A DNA stretch of 64,000 nt, taken from positions 310,001 to 374,000 of the forward strand of contig CALQKH020000002.1 of the NCBI GenBank assembly GCA_943331105.2, written 5' to 3'. Numbering within the stretch: the stretch's first letter is position 1; each line of letters opens with the position of its first letter. Of the stretch, positions 29,364-37,737 are shown piece by piece. This DNA comes from Akkermansia muciniphila (GTDB taxonomy: Bacteria; Pseudomonadota; Gammaproteobacteria; Burkholderiales; Burkholderiaceae_C). Under the pieces are notes generated by a model. It was not told the DNA's origin. It did not search any database and worked only from the letters and a program-made list of their open reading frames with translations. The position numbers and the translations under genes are program-made.

Positions 29364-29566
29364 ATTTAAGTTGAACTTGAAAGTGGCGTTCAATTCGGTT
29401 AAAAATTTTTGGCTTTAGCTCTGAAATCAATCGATATCATGATTTTCTCGCGGTATAAAATGTTTGTGTCTAAGATTGTGATTGCGCAATATGAAGTCCA
29501 TTCAATTCATCACCATTCATCGCGGAAAACCAGTTCAATGGGTTGATGATTAAAAATGGGAGAACC

Positions 29567-30676
29567 ATGTCCCCAGATGTCAACATGTCGATACCCGTCG
29601 GCCTACTGATTCAAGGCAGCAGTGATTTAAACCCTGCTCAGTCGCTTTACGAATTAGACCGCTTGTTAAAGCGGTTGGGCCTCCAAGAGGTTACCCAGAT
29701 CAGGCCATCTGCTCAAAATGCAGGCTACTTTATTGAAGTCCGGCTCCAGCAGCGGTATTTCGATCTTTGGTGCCCGGGTTTTGACACACTGCAGGTCAGA
29801 ACACTTGCTCATGATTTGGATTTGTCAGTCGATCAGGCTCTGGAACACGAAGTGGTCCTGACCATGCTGGCTGCGCCACAGGTCATGACGTTTAAAAGTG
29901 TGGCGCAACTCGAATCGCACATACGTGTACGCGTCAATATCGCCATGGCTGCTGCCAAAACCTCTTTGGCATTCAACACCGAAGCTGCCGAGCGACCTTC
30001 AGAATACTGGCAAGGAGACTCCGAAAACGGGTTTGTCATCCGGCAAGATGTCAGTCTGGAGGAGGCCATCATCGCTGCGACCCAGCCCGAAATCACTGGT
30101 CGTCAGTATGAGTTCTCTTGTTACCGCGCGGCTGAATATTTAGTGCTGCTCGGTCTTGCAGAGGAAGCCAAGCTCACCAACCCCACTTATTTGCTTGAGT
30201 TGGAAGCTCAGTGCCGTCTGGCGGTTCCTCGGGCTGATCCATTCCACACCACCTATGTCTATGAATACGGCCTGCCTGAAAATCCAATTCCCATGAAGTA
30301 TTACGTTCCGGGCGATCGTTTATGGTTCAAGAATCCCGACAATCGGTCATCTGATGTCAAAGGCTTTGAAGGGTCATGGGTGTTTTACCTGGGTGGCGGT
30401 TTGTTCAGTAATTTCTGGCGACGAGACAACCCCTTTGACTTGACTTCGAAGTGTCTCGAAATCTACCACTGGCGTGATGGTGCGTGCATCAATTCGAGCG
30501 GCGTTCTGTCAATGGATGAAAGCGAAGTTGAGCGACAGATAGAACTCACACGGCAGTCTCCTGAAAAAATGGAATCCGTGATGTCAAAAATGATGGTTTA
30601 TCGTGACCCCGCAGGTGTTTACGCGAATGGGGGATGCATAGACTCCACACGCGAAGTACCGCGCTCTTTGTTTTGA
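29567..30676 (+). CDS. Tgl-like protein-glutamine gamma-glutamyltransferase homologue
   Basis: 369 residues from ATG 29567, with GGGAG four bases upstream; ATG 29546 is possible. From memory, residues about 107-285 parallel Bacillus spore-coat transglutaminase Tgl: a SVAQLESHIRVRVNIAMAAA helix, EYWQG...G..IR, the Cys region RQYEFSCYRAAEYLVL (Cys185 aligning with Tgl Cys116) and GDRLWFKNP. The two Tgl glutamates (115 and 187) appear as Ser184 and Ser270, with Glu269 next door. An extra domain of about 105 residues precedes this core. Cross-linking of proteins is the predicted activity, but the altered dyad leaves activity uncertain. No neighbour explains it; it is probably monocistronic. Confidence 0.6.
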   Translation: MSPDVNMSIPVGLLIQGSSDLNPAQSLYELDRLLKRLGLQEVTQIRPSAQNAGYFIEVRLQQRYFDLWCPGFDTLQVRTLAHDLDLSVDQALEHEVVLTMLAAPQVMTFKSVAQLESHIRVRVNIAMAAAKTSLAFNTEAAERPSEYWQGDSENGFVIRQDVSLEEAIIAATQPEITGRQYEFSCYRAAEYLVLLGLAEEAKLTNPTYLLELEAQCRLAVPRADPFHTTYVYEYGLPENPIPMKYYVPGDRLWFKNPDNRSSDVKGFEGSWVFYLGGGLFSNFWRRDNPFDLTSKCLEIYHWRDGACINSSGVLSMDESEVERQIELTRQSPEKMESVMSKMMVYRDPAGVYANGGCIDSTREVPRSLF

Positions 30677-30939
30677 ACGCCAAGCTGGTAAATCTCTTTT
30701 CAGTGGCTCAATTTTTAAAGCCCAACCGTATCCGAACCCATTGATTGACGCTTCGCCAAGCCCTGATGCGTCCAAAACCTTAACCTGATCCGCAGGTAAA
30801 GGGTAAATACCAATGAAGCAAAAAAACACGCTTCATGAAAAATTTACGCAAACAAACAATAATCTTGTGGTTTAACCAAAGAGCTGCCCCTGCTCAGATC
30901 AGCATGGCAAAGTCAAACGCAACTCCTAAGGAATTGATC

Positions 30940-31809
30940 ATGAAGTTATCCCGAGTATTGCTGCCCATCCTGTTGACCAGCTGGCTGAATGTGGCCTGCG
31001 CATCCACCACCACAGCCCCAGCCACCAACGCGGCCAGCCCAAAACCCGCCTCAACGTCCTACGAGCCCGTGCGCGGTCAAGCCGGCAAAGATGTGATCTG
31101 GATCCCCACCCCGGCAGGTCTGATCGACAAAATGCTCTCTGCAGCCAAGGTCACCGATCAAGACAGATTGTTTGATTTAGGAGCAGGTGACGGCATCATC
31201 GCCATTACCGCAGCACGGCAATACGGCACCCAAGCGGTAGGCATTGAGTTCAACCCCGACATGGCCCAATTTGCCCGACGCAAAGTTGCAGAAGCTGGCA
31301 TGACCGACAAAGTGAGGATCATCACAGGGGACATCTTCAAAGAAGACTTCAGTTCTGCCACCGTGGTGACCCTTTACCTGCTGCCTCAACTGAACTTGAA
31401 GCTACGCCCTATCTTGCTCAATATGAAGCCTGGCACTCGGGTGGTCTCGCATGCTTTCACCATGGGCGACTGGGAGCCCGACGAAACCATGTCTTATCAA
31501 CACTCACAAGGCTACTTTTGGGTGGTCCCAGCACAAATTGAGGGCAATTGGGTCATGACCGGGCTGGATGGCGGGCCCATGCGCATGAGCATGAGCCAAT
31601 CCTTTCAGAATATTGGCGGGATTCTCACCCGTGGTGGCCATAACCACGCCTTGTTGGGAGCCAGATTGCGTGGCGATGAAATCAAATTCCAATTCATCAC
31701 TCAGGACCGCAAGGTACACGCCTTCTCTGGCCGTGTAGAAGGTCGCCGCATCACGGGCACTGTTGTCTCTGAATACATGCATACGCCCGTCGAAATCACC
31801 CGACCTTGA
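30940..31809 (+). CDS. Class I SAM methyltransferase with N-terminal signal sequence
   Basis: 289 residues from ATG 30940, which follows an AAGGA box; a longer frame begins at 30835. The first 22 residues form a signal peptide (MKLSRVLLPILLTSW, cleavage likely after ACA), then a Thr/Ala/Pro-rich linker. The methyltransferase domain has motif I FDLGAGDG (about 78-85), acidic Glu103 and Asp131 in TGD. Export is odd because SAM is not expected in the periplasm. A second domain of about 110 residues (after 180) looks all-beta. A terminator follows directly. Confidence 0.8.
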   Translation: MKLSRVLLPILLTSWLNVACASTTTAPATNAASPKPASTSYEPVRGQAGKDVIWIPTPAGLIDKMLSAAKVTDQDRLFDLGAGDGIIAITAARQYGTQAVGIEFNPDMAQFARRKVAEAGMTDKVRIITGDIFKEDFSSATVVTLYLLPQLNLKLRPILLNMKPGTRVVSHAFTMGDWEPDETMSYQHSQGYFWVVPAQIEGNWVMTGLDGGPMRMSMSQSFQNIGGILTRGGHNHALLGARLRGDEIKFQFITQDRKVHAFSGRVEGRRITGTVVSEYMHTPVEITRP

Positions 31810-31821
31810 AACGCATCTTCA

Positions 31822-31848
31822 TTGGACTTCAAAGTCCAAGTGCTTTTT
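31822..31848 (+). terminator. Terminator after the methyltransferase gene
   Basis: TTGGACT (31822-31828) and AGTCCAA (31833-31839) pair around TCAA, followed within four bases by five T. It overlaps the end of the convergent LysR gene, whose stop codon lies inside the stem. Confidence 0.55.
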
Positions 31849-32782
31849 GCAGGGCTTGCATGGTTGCCGAGGGGATCAAGTTTTGCTTGTGCGTGACCAG
31901 GTACAGGTCGGGAAGATTGATGGTTGGCTGAATTTTGACAATGGCTAAATTATTGGCGCGCTCTTCTTCCTTGGCTTGGTGCTCACGCATGATGCCAAGC
32001 AAGTTGTCATCAAATTGAATCAAGCCTTTCATCGTGATGGCCGACATGGACTCAATGACAGGAATGATGTCTGGGCAATCCATTTTTTTGAGTGCATACA
32101 TTAACTCTTTTGTCATGAGGGCATCCCTTGGAGGCAAAGCCCAGCGGTGCTTAACAGCTTCCACCCATTGGATGTTTCTGCGCTTTGAGAAGGGATGTTT
32201 TGTGGAGGCGACAACACAAAGACTGTCGGTCGAAATAGGCTGAAGCTTCAGAGATTCAGTTCGCACATCTCCCATCATCTCTCTTGAAAAGCTGGTCACC
32301 ACACAATCCAGTTCATGGTTGATGAGGCCGTTGATCAGTTCTTGAGGAGGACTTTCTTGAATTTGAATTTTGAGTAAGGGCAGTTGCTGGATGACATCAA
32401 TAACCAGCTTTGGGAAGATGCTGGTTGTAGAAAACGATCCCATCCGCAAAAGACCGCTTGCGCCCTCTCCAATTGAGTTGATTTCTGAGAAGCAGCGATC
32501 AAGACTTTGCACCATGTCGCACGCCTGTCGTATCAAAAGTGCGCCTTGGATGGTAGGTTGAACGCCAGTTCTACCTCTTGTAAACAAGGCAGCTTGACTC
32601 ACAGACTCAATTTCAGAAATCATTTTGCTCACCGCAGGCTGGGTGAGGTTGAGCTTGCTGGCAGCAGCGCTCACTGTGGTCGCTTCACTGAGATGGCATA
32701 GCAACTCTAAATGACGCATGCGAAGTCTGCGCAACGCCGAAAGCGTATTGGGGGTCATTGGCTTGAGTTTGAATAGATCCAT
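31829..32782 (-). CDS. LysR-type regulator of the sulfatase/Bug locus
   Basis: 317 residues from ATG 32782, which has AGGTGA four bases upstream; the frame continues to 32803. The helix-turn-helix lies at about residues 20-60 (LELLCHLSEATTVSAAASKL, then LTQPAVSKMISEIE). The effector domain follows. It is divergent from the sulfatase at 32888, so it most likely controls the sulfatase and the Bug receptor behind it. A small dyad, TCCATT and AATGGA with a 9-base spacer (32794-32814), lies just outside its start. Confidence 0.92.
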   Translation of the reverse strand: MDLFKLKPMTPNTLSALRRLRMRHLELLCHLSEATTVSAAASKLNLTQPAVSKMISEIESVSQAALFTRGRTGVQPTIQGALLIRQACDMVQSLDRCFSEINSIGEGASGLLRMGSFSTTSIFPKLVIDVIQQLPLLKIQIQESPPQELINGLINHELDCVVTSFSREMMGDVRTESLKLQPISTDSLCVVASTKHPFSKRRNIQWVEAVKHRWALPPRDALMTKELMYALKKMDCPDIIPVIESMSAITMKGLIQFDDNLLGIMREHQAKEEERANNLAIVKIQPTINLPDLYLVTHKQNLIPSATMQALQKALGL

Positions 32783-32887
32783 CTTGTCACCTGTCCATTC
32801 CAAATAGTAATGGATCGATTAAAAATAATCACTATTTATTTGCATGGAGACGGACTAGCATGGGCTTTTTCATGTGCAGAGAATCCA

Positions 32888-34318
32888 ATGAGTCCCAAGC
32901 AACCTCATATCATTTTCATCATCACTGACCAGCAACGCTATGACACCATCGCTGGCTTGGGATTTCCGCACATGGAAACGCCGAACCTGGACAGGTTGAT
33001 CAAAGAAGGGACTCACTTTACGCAGTGCCATGTTGCTGGCGCATCTTGTGTGCCGGCTCGCTCGAGCTTGTTCACCGGCTATTACGCCCATACCACTGGC
33101 ATCTTAAAAAATGCAGACACATGGCGTCACACCTGGGTAGAAAATCTTGCACAAGTTGGCTACACATGCATCAACGTCGGCAAGATGCACACATGGCCTT
33201 TAGACACACCTGCCGGGTACCACCAACGTTATGTTGTAGAGAATAAAGACCGATTTTTGGAAGGTCGATTTTTCTTTGATGATTGGGATCGGTCACTGGC
33301 TGCGCGAGGCTTGGTCAAACAACAAAGAGTTCAGTACCGAAAATTTCCAGACTACCGCGAAAGACTCGGCGCATTTGAATGGCGCTTACCACCAGACTCG
33401 CATTCAGACAATTTTGTTGCCGATAGAGCATGCTGGTGGATTGACACCGCCCCCAAAGCAGAACCCTTGTTTTTACAAATTGGTTTTCCGGGACCGCACC
33501 CACCTTACGACCCAACGCCGGACTACCTCAACAGATACATCGACAAAGATTTACCTATCGCCACAGTCACGGAAGAAGATTTGGCAGGACAGCCAAAGCC
33601 GTTTCATGTGCTTCGCGAGCACAACGTTGAAATTGACCACGATTCAGTCGTGCACCAACTCGAACCCAGCGATGCGCATCGCCATCGGCAGCGCGCCCAT
33701 TACCTGGCCAACGTCACCATGATTGACGATGCGGTTGGGCAGATCATTGGATCGCTTGATAAGAAAGGCTATTTGGACAATTGCATCATCGTTTTCACAT
33801 CCGACCATGGAGACTGTTTAGGAGATCACGGGCACAGTCAAAAGTGGACCATGTACGAGCAAGTGACAAAGGTTCCTATGATTTTGTGGGCGCCCGGAAA
33901 GATACCTGAGGCCCAAAAATCTGACGCCCTAATTCAAGCGATGGACATCGTTCCATGGTTACTCACTCAGGCACAAGCCAAACACCCCGAAGGCATGGAG
34001 GCCGTTTCTGTAGAGCCTGCTTTCAATGACCCTCAATGGTCTGGGCGTGAAGCCGTTTATTGCGAACAAGGTCGCGACAACATTTTGACGGACGTTGAGT
34101 TCATGACCATGGTCAGAACCCGACGGTGGAAGCTGGTGCATTTTCTGAATGAAAGTTTCGGTCAGCTTTTTGATCTTGAAAATGACCCAGAGGAAACCAA
34201 CAACCTTTGGACGTCAACAACTCACGCGGCTATTCGTCAAGGCCTGATGGACAAGCTGCTGCATTGGCGCATGTCGAGTCAGATCAAGACTCAAAATGTT
34301 TTTCGTGACCACCGTTGA
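32888..34318 (+). CDS. Sulfatase (formylglycine-dependent, arylsulfatase/choline-sulfatase-like)
   Basis: 476 residues from ATG 32888. The signature Cys54-Val-Pro-Ala-Arg58 (CVPARSSLFTG) marks the cysteine that is oxidised to formylglycine; the N-terminal ITDQQRYD supplies Asp14 and neighbours for Ca binding, and TSDHGDCLGDHG completes the metal site. There is no signal peptide, so the enzyme is cytoplasmic and needs an anaerobic-type or FGE maturase not seen here. With a Bug receptor 18 bases behind it, the natural reading is uptake followed by desulfation (or dephosphonation, in the wider superfamily) of an organosulfate. Confidence 0.92.
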   Translation: MSPKQPHIIFIITDQQRYDTIAGLGFPHMETPNLDRLIKEGTHFTQCHVAGASCVPARSSLFTGYYAHTTGILKNADTWRHTWVENLAQVGYTCINVGKMHTWPLDTPAGYHQRYVVENKDRFLEGRFFFDDWDRSLAARGLVKQQRVQYRKFPDYRERLGAFEWRLPPDSHSDNFVADRACWWIDTAPKAEPLFLQIGFPGPHPPYDPTPDYLNRYIDKDLPIATVTEEDLAGQPKPFHVLREHNVEIDHDSVVHQLEPSDAHRHRQRAHYLANVTMIDDAVGQIIGSLDKKGYLDNCIIVFTSDHGDCLGDHGHSQKWTMYEQVTKVPMILWAPGKIPEAQKSDALIQAMDIVPWLLTQAQAKHPEGMEAVSVEPAFNDPQWSGREAVYCEQGRDNILTDVEFMTMVRTRRWKLVHFLNESFGQLFDLENDPEETNNLWTSTTHAAIRQGLMDKLLHWRMSSQIKTQNVFRDHR

Positions 34319-34336
34319 TCTAAACAGGAGACAAAC

Positions 34337-35311
34337 ATGAAACTCAAAAAAATGGGTGTTTTTTTGGCCCTCTTAGGGGGTGCAATTTTCAGTCAACCTC
34401 TTCTAGCCCAAGACTTCCCCAACAAACCCATACGAATGGTGATTGGCTTTCCCCCAGGAGGTGGCATTGATCAGCTTGCCCGATTGTTGGCACAAGACAT
34501 GTCCAGCCAATTGGGTCAAAACGTCATTGTGGACAACAAGCCTGGTGCAGGCACAGCGATAGCTTCCGCAGAAATCATGCGCTCACCCAATGACGGCTAC
34601 ACGATTGGCTTGGGTAATGTGGGGCAGTTTTCTGTTTTGGAACACATTTCCAAGCAACCCATTGTTGATTTACCCAACAAATTAGCGCCCATTGGACAGG
34701 TTGGCTATGCCCCCTTAGCGCTTTTTGTCCCAGCCACATTGAATGTCAATTCAGCAGCCGAGTATTTGAGTTTGTTGAAGTCTCAGCCTGATGCCTTTAG
34801 CTACGCTTCGGGCGGCAATGGACAAATAACGCACCTTGCTTTTGAAATGTTGAAGTCTGAAGCACAAGTCAAAATTCAGCATATCCCCTACAAAGGCAGC
34901 GGACCTGCACTGATCGATTTGATGGCCGGTAGAGTGGTTGGAATGATTGATGCCCTTGGCGCTGGCATGCCGCATGTCAGAAGCGGTAAGTTAAAGGTGT
35001 TGGCTCTTACGGCTGCAGAACGTGCACCAGAATTTCAATCCATTCCAACCTTCAGAGAATCTGGTTTGAAAAACTACGTGGTGACCGGCTGGCAAGGGAT
35101 GGTTGCGCCTTTGGCTACACCGCCAGCCATTGTTCAAAGACTGAACCGCGCTTTGAATGACTCGTTGAACAAGAAGGAAGTTCGGGAAAAGATGATCGGC
35201 CTGGGCTACTACCCAACACCGTCCACTGCGGATCAGTTCGGTCTCTTTATGAAAGCCGAATCAGTTCGATGGGGTGCTCTTTCCAAGGAACTCAAAATTG
35301 AAGCAGATTGA
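34337..35311 (+). CDS. Bug/TctC-family periplasmic solute receptor (5 of 6)
   Basis: 324 residues with AGGAG before the ATG, a signal peptide ending near LLAQD, FPNKPIRMVIGFPPGGGID and HIPYKGSGPALIDLMAGRV. It is in the sulfatase operon and converges on the enolase-kinase-reductase operon. A sulfated or phosphorylated organic acid is a plausible ligand, given its partner. Confidence 0.93.
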   Translation: MKLKKMGVFLALLGGAIFSQPLLAQDFPNKPIRMVIGFPPGGGIDQLARLLAQDMSSQLGQNVIVDNKPGAGTAIASAEIMRSPNDGYTIGLGNVGQFSVLEHISKQPIVDLPNKLAPIGQVGYAPLALFVPATLNVNSAAEYLSLLKSQPDAFSYASGGNGQITHLAFEMLKSEAQVKIQHIPYKGSGPALIDLMAGRVVGMIDALGAGMPHVRSGKLKVLALTAAERAPEFQSIPTFRESGLKNYVVTGWQGMVAPLATPPAIVQRLNRALNDSLNKKEVREKMIGLGYYPTPSTADQFGLFMKAESVRWGALSKELKIEAD

Positions 35312-35327
35312 GGCTCTTATGTTGACG

Positions 35328-35439
35328 TCGATGACCATCTGATCACGGACGCTGATTTTTGCTTGACCAGTGCATGCAACACGAACGGACTGGTCACACT
35401 CCACCCACAAGCTGGTCAAATCGTGGATGGTGTAACAAG
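35328..35439 (+). repeat. Dispersed repeat copy A (possible gene remnant)
   Basis: This intergenic stretch resembles 45747-45868, roughly three quarters identical by eye over the first 75 bases and again over the CAAGC.GGTCAAATCGTG block. Both copies lie just downstream of a Bug gene. Both read through as similar peptides (VD.D.HLI..ADF, then AGQIV), several differences being silent, so this is probably a decayed coding segment. Confidence 0.55.
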
Positions 35440-35446
35440 ATGATGC

Positions 35447-36733
35447 TCATGGAGTTCTTCTGAATACACTACCGCCAGCAAAACTGGCCTGTGTACCCAG
35501 TTGTTCTTCTATGCGAAGCGCATGATTCCACTTGATCATGCGCTCACTTCTGGCGAACGATCCGACTTTGAGTTGCCCGACATTCCAACCAATGGCCAGG
35601 TCGACAATGGTGGTGTCTTCGGTTTCACCTGAGCGCGCAGACACGATGGCCGCATAGCCCATCTCTTTTGCCACATCCCAAGCCTTCAAAGTTTCGCTCA
35701 GCGTACCTTGTTGATTGGGTTTGAGGAGTACCGTGTTGGCAGCGCCTATAGTGGCGGCCTCTCGAATGAGGTTTGAATTGGAGACCAAAAAATCATCGCC
35801 CACAATTTGCAGACGATGGCCAATGGCTTGGGTAAAGCGAGCGAACCCCACAGGATCGTCTTCAGCCAATGGGTCTTCTATGGAGACAATGGGGTACTTC
35901 TCAACCCACCCCAGCAGCATTTCAATCATGCCATCGGAGTCCAGCACACGAGATTCAAGTCCAAGGCGGTATTGGCCCTGTCGCCCAAATTCGGATGCTG
36001 CAATGTCCAAAGCCATGGCCACTTGATCTCCGGGAATAAAGCCTGCGCGTTCGATGGCAAGTACGAGCATTTCCAGAGCTTGCTCGTTGCTTGTAAAGTC
36101 AGGCCACCAACCCCCTTCGTCCGCAACGCCAAACAATGAGCCGCGTTGTGCCATCAGCAGCCCAGCATGGCGGTAGACTTCAGCGGTCCACTCCAAAGCC
36201 TGAGCGAAACTGCTTGCGCCAGGACATACCACCATAAAGTCTTGAACATCGACACGCCTGCCGGCGTGCGCACCTCCGCCAAAAATTTGAATTTGAGGCA
36301 TGGGCAAGCGGCCAATTTTCCCTTGACCAATGTAGCGGTACAAAGGCATGTCAGAGGCAGCAGCCATGGCATGCGCTGCTGCCATTGAAACGGACAAGGT
36401 TGCATTTGCGCCTAAGTTGGATTTGTTGATCGTTCCATCAAGATCAATGAGTGCTTGGTCAAGAACAGACTGGTTGTCAGCCTTTGTGCCCACAAGTGCA
36501 TTAGAAATTTGTCCGTTGACATGTCCGACCGCCTGCATCACATCCAACCCACCAAACCGATCACCCCCGTCCCTCAACTCCAGTGCTTCACGCGTGCCTG
36601 TGGATGCGCCAGCTGGCGCAATGGCTCTGCCTCGTGAACCATCGTTGAGGATGACCTCTGCTTCTACGGTGGGTCGTCCACGACTGTCCCAGACGCGTCT
36701 TGCGAAGATAGATTGGATGGCAAACGGGCTCAT
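35447..36733 (-). CDS. Divergent enolase paralogue lacking the substrate-binding histidine
   Basis: 428 residues, full enolase length. Conserved: His156 in GGAHAG, Glu185, Glu206 (ADEGG), Mg ligands Asp243, Glu286 and Asp313, catalytic Lys338 (LLKPNQ) and Lys389 (GQLKVGS). Missing: the histidine of the SHRSGETED motif (E. coli His369) is Ala366 here (SARSGETED). That residue contacts the substrate in true enolases, so this copy may use another 2-phospho-3-hydroxy acid. The ATG overlaps the kinase stop as ATGA, showing tight coupling. It is unlikely to be the housekeeping enolase, which normally sits near pyrG. Confidence 0.85.
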   Translation of the reverse strand: MSPFAIQSIFARRVWDSRGRPTVEAEVILNDGSRGRAIAPAGASTGTREALELRDGGDRFGGLDVMQAVGHVNGQISNALVGTKADNQSVLDQALIDLDGTINKSNLGANATLSVSMAAAHAMAAASDMPLYRYIGQGKIGRLPMPQIQIFGGGAHAGRRVDVQDFMVVCPGASSFAQALEWTAEVYRHAGLLMAQRGSLFGVADEGGWWPDFTSNEQALEMLVLAIERAGFIPGDQVAMALDIAASEFGRQGQYRLGLESRVLDSDGMIEMLLGWVEKYPIVSIEDPLAEDDPVGFARFTQAIGHRLQIVGDDFLVSNSNLIREAATIGAANTVLLKPNQQGTLSETLKAWDVAKEMGYAAIVSARSGETEDTTIVDLAIGWNVGQLKVGSFARSERMIKWNHALRIEEQLGTQASFAGGSVFRRTP

Positions 36734-37737
36734 ATCCTAAGGTCCTTGGCCCATGCTTGGGCAACTTCTTGCAAATGGCTTGCAGGCTTGATGAGTAATG
36801 TGCTTGCGACGTGTCTGACATGATCGCGCTGATGTTCTTGCGTCACATATTCGACAGGAGACTTGCCATCCACTCTGGCCAGCAAAAGTCCAGGCAGCAG
36901 CCGTGCCGCTCTGGCTTCAAGATCACTGGGCTCTTCCCAGTCTACTGATGTCAAATAACTATTTTTAAGAACTTTAAAGCAATTTAAAAAATCTGCCGAT
37001 GAGGCAGGCGTCCACAGACACTTGAGCAATAAATGGTTGAGGCAAAACGCCAAGTCAAATGCAGGGTCACTCCAAGTGGCGCACTCTGCATCCAACAACA
37101 AGGGGCCTTGTGGCCCTAGCAGGATATTTTTGGGGCTGACATCACCATGCACCAGCGTTTTTGCATTGTGCTGAGTTTGCAATACCAACTCTTCTAATGC
37201 GTGTGCCAGTTTGGGGTGGCGCTCTGCTGTGGCCAGTAAGTAGGGTGCCAGTCTGATTTCAAAAAATATTTTGTCTGTTGGAAATTCACTCGCCAAATGG
37301 CTATTTTTTGCGGCGTAACTGTGAATCTTAGAAAGAACTTGTCCCATCGCCTGAGCAGTCTGCGAATCAGCATGGCCAGCACGCAATTCTTGTTTCCAAA
37401 CGCGATAGTGATCTGGGTCAAGGTATTGCATCACCAAAACACCCAGTTCAGGGTGTTGGCCCAATAATTCTGGCGCGCAAGCTGGAAAAGCTTGGCGGGC
37501 AACTTGCAACCATCTGGCTTCAAAAAGATTGCGTTCTACAGGCGCATACCAATCGGCAACCACCCGCAATTTGGACAAAGCACGTTTGGCACAAACTGAA
37601 CCCTTTTCAGTGTCAATGCGCCAAATATCAGATGACACGCCACCCGTTAGAGGGGTACCCCAAAGGGAAGATGCGTTTGAAAGACTCAGTTCGTTTAAAG
37701 CCCGAACGAACTCTTTGGGGACTTCTGATTTAGACAT
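36730..37737 (-). CDS. APH/choline-kinase-type small-molecule kinase
   Basis: 335 residues from ATG 37737, inside the stop of the reductase gene. The kinase-fold marks are Lys51 (CAKRAL), the catalytic loop HGDVSPKN (His197, Asp199, Asn204) and the Mg-binding LLDAE (Asp216). This branch phosphorylates hydroxyls of small molecules (aminoglycosides, choline, homoserine, methylthioribose). Set between a 2-oxo-acid reductase and an enolase paralogue with overlaps on both sides, it probably phosphorylates a hydroxy acid rather than an antibiotic. Confidence 0.88.
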   Translation of the reverse strand: MSKSEVPKEFVRALNELSLSNASSLWGTPLTGGVSSDIWRIDTEKGSVCAKRALSKLRVVADWYAPVERNLFEARWLQVARQAFPACAPELLGQHPELGVLVMQYLDPDHYRVWKQELRAGHADSQTAQAMGQVLSKIHSYAAKNSHLASEFPTDKIFFEIRLAPYLLATAERHPKLAHALEELVLQTQHNAKTLVHGDVSPKNILLGPQGPLLLDAECATWSDPAFDLAFCLNHLLLKCLWTPASSADFLNCFKVLKNSYLTSVDWEEPSDLEARAARLLPGLLLARVDGKSPVEYVTQEHQRDHVRHVASTLLIKPASHLQEVAQAWAKDLRI

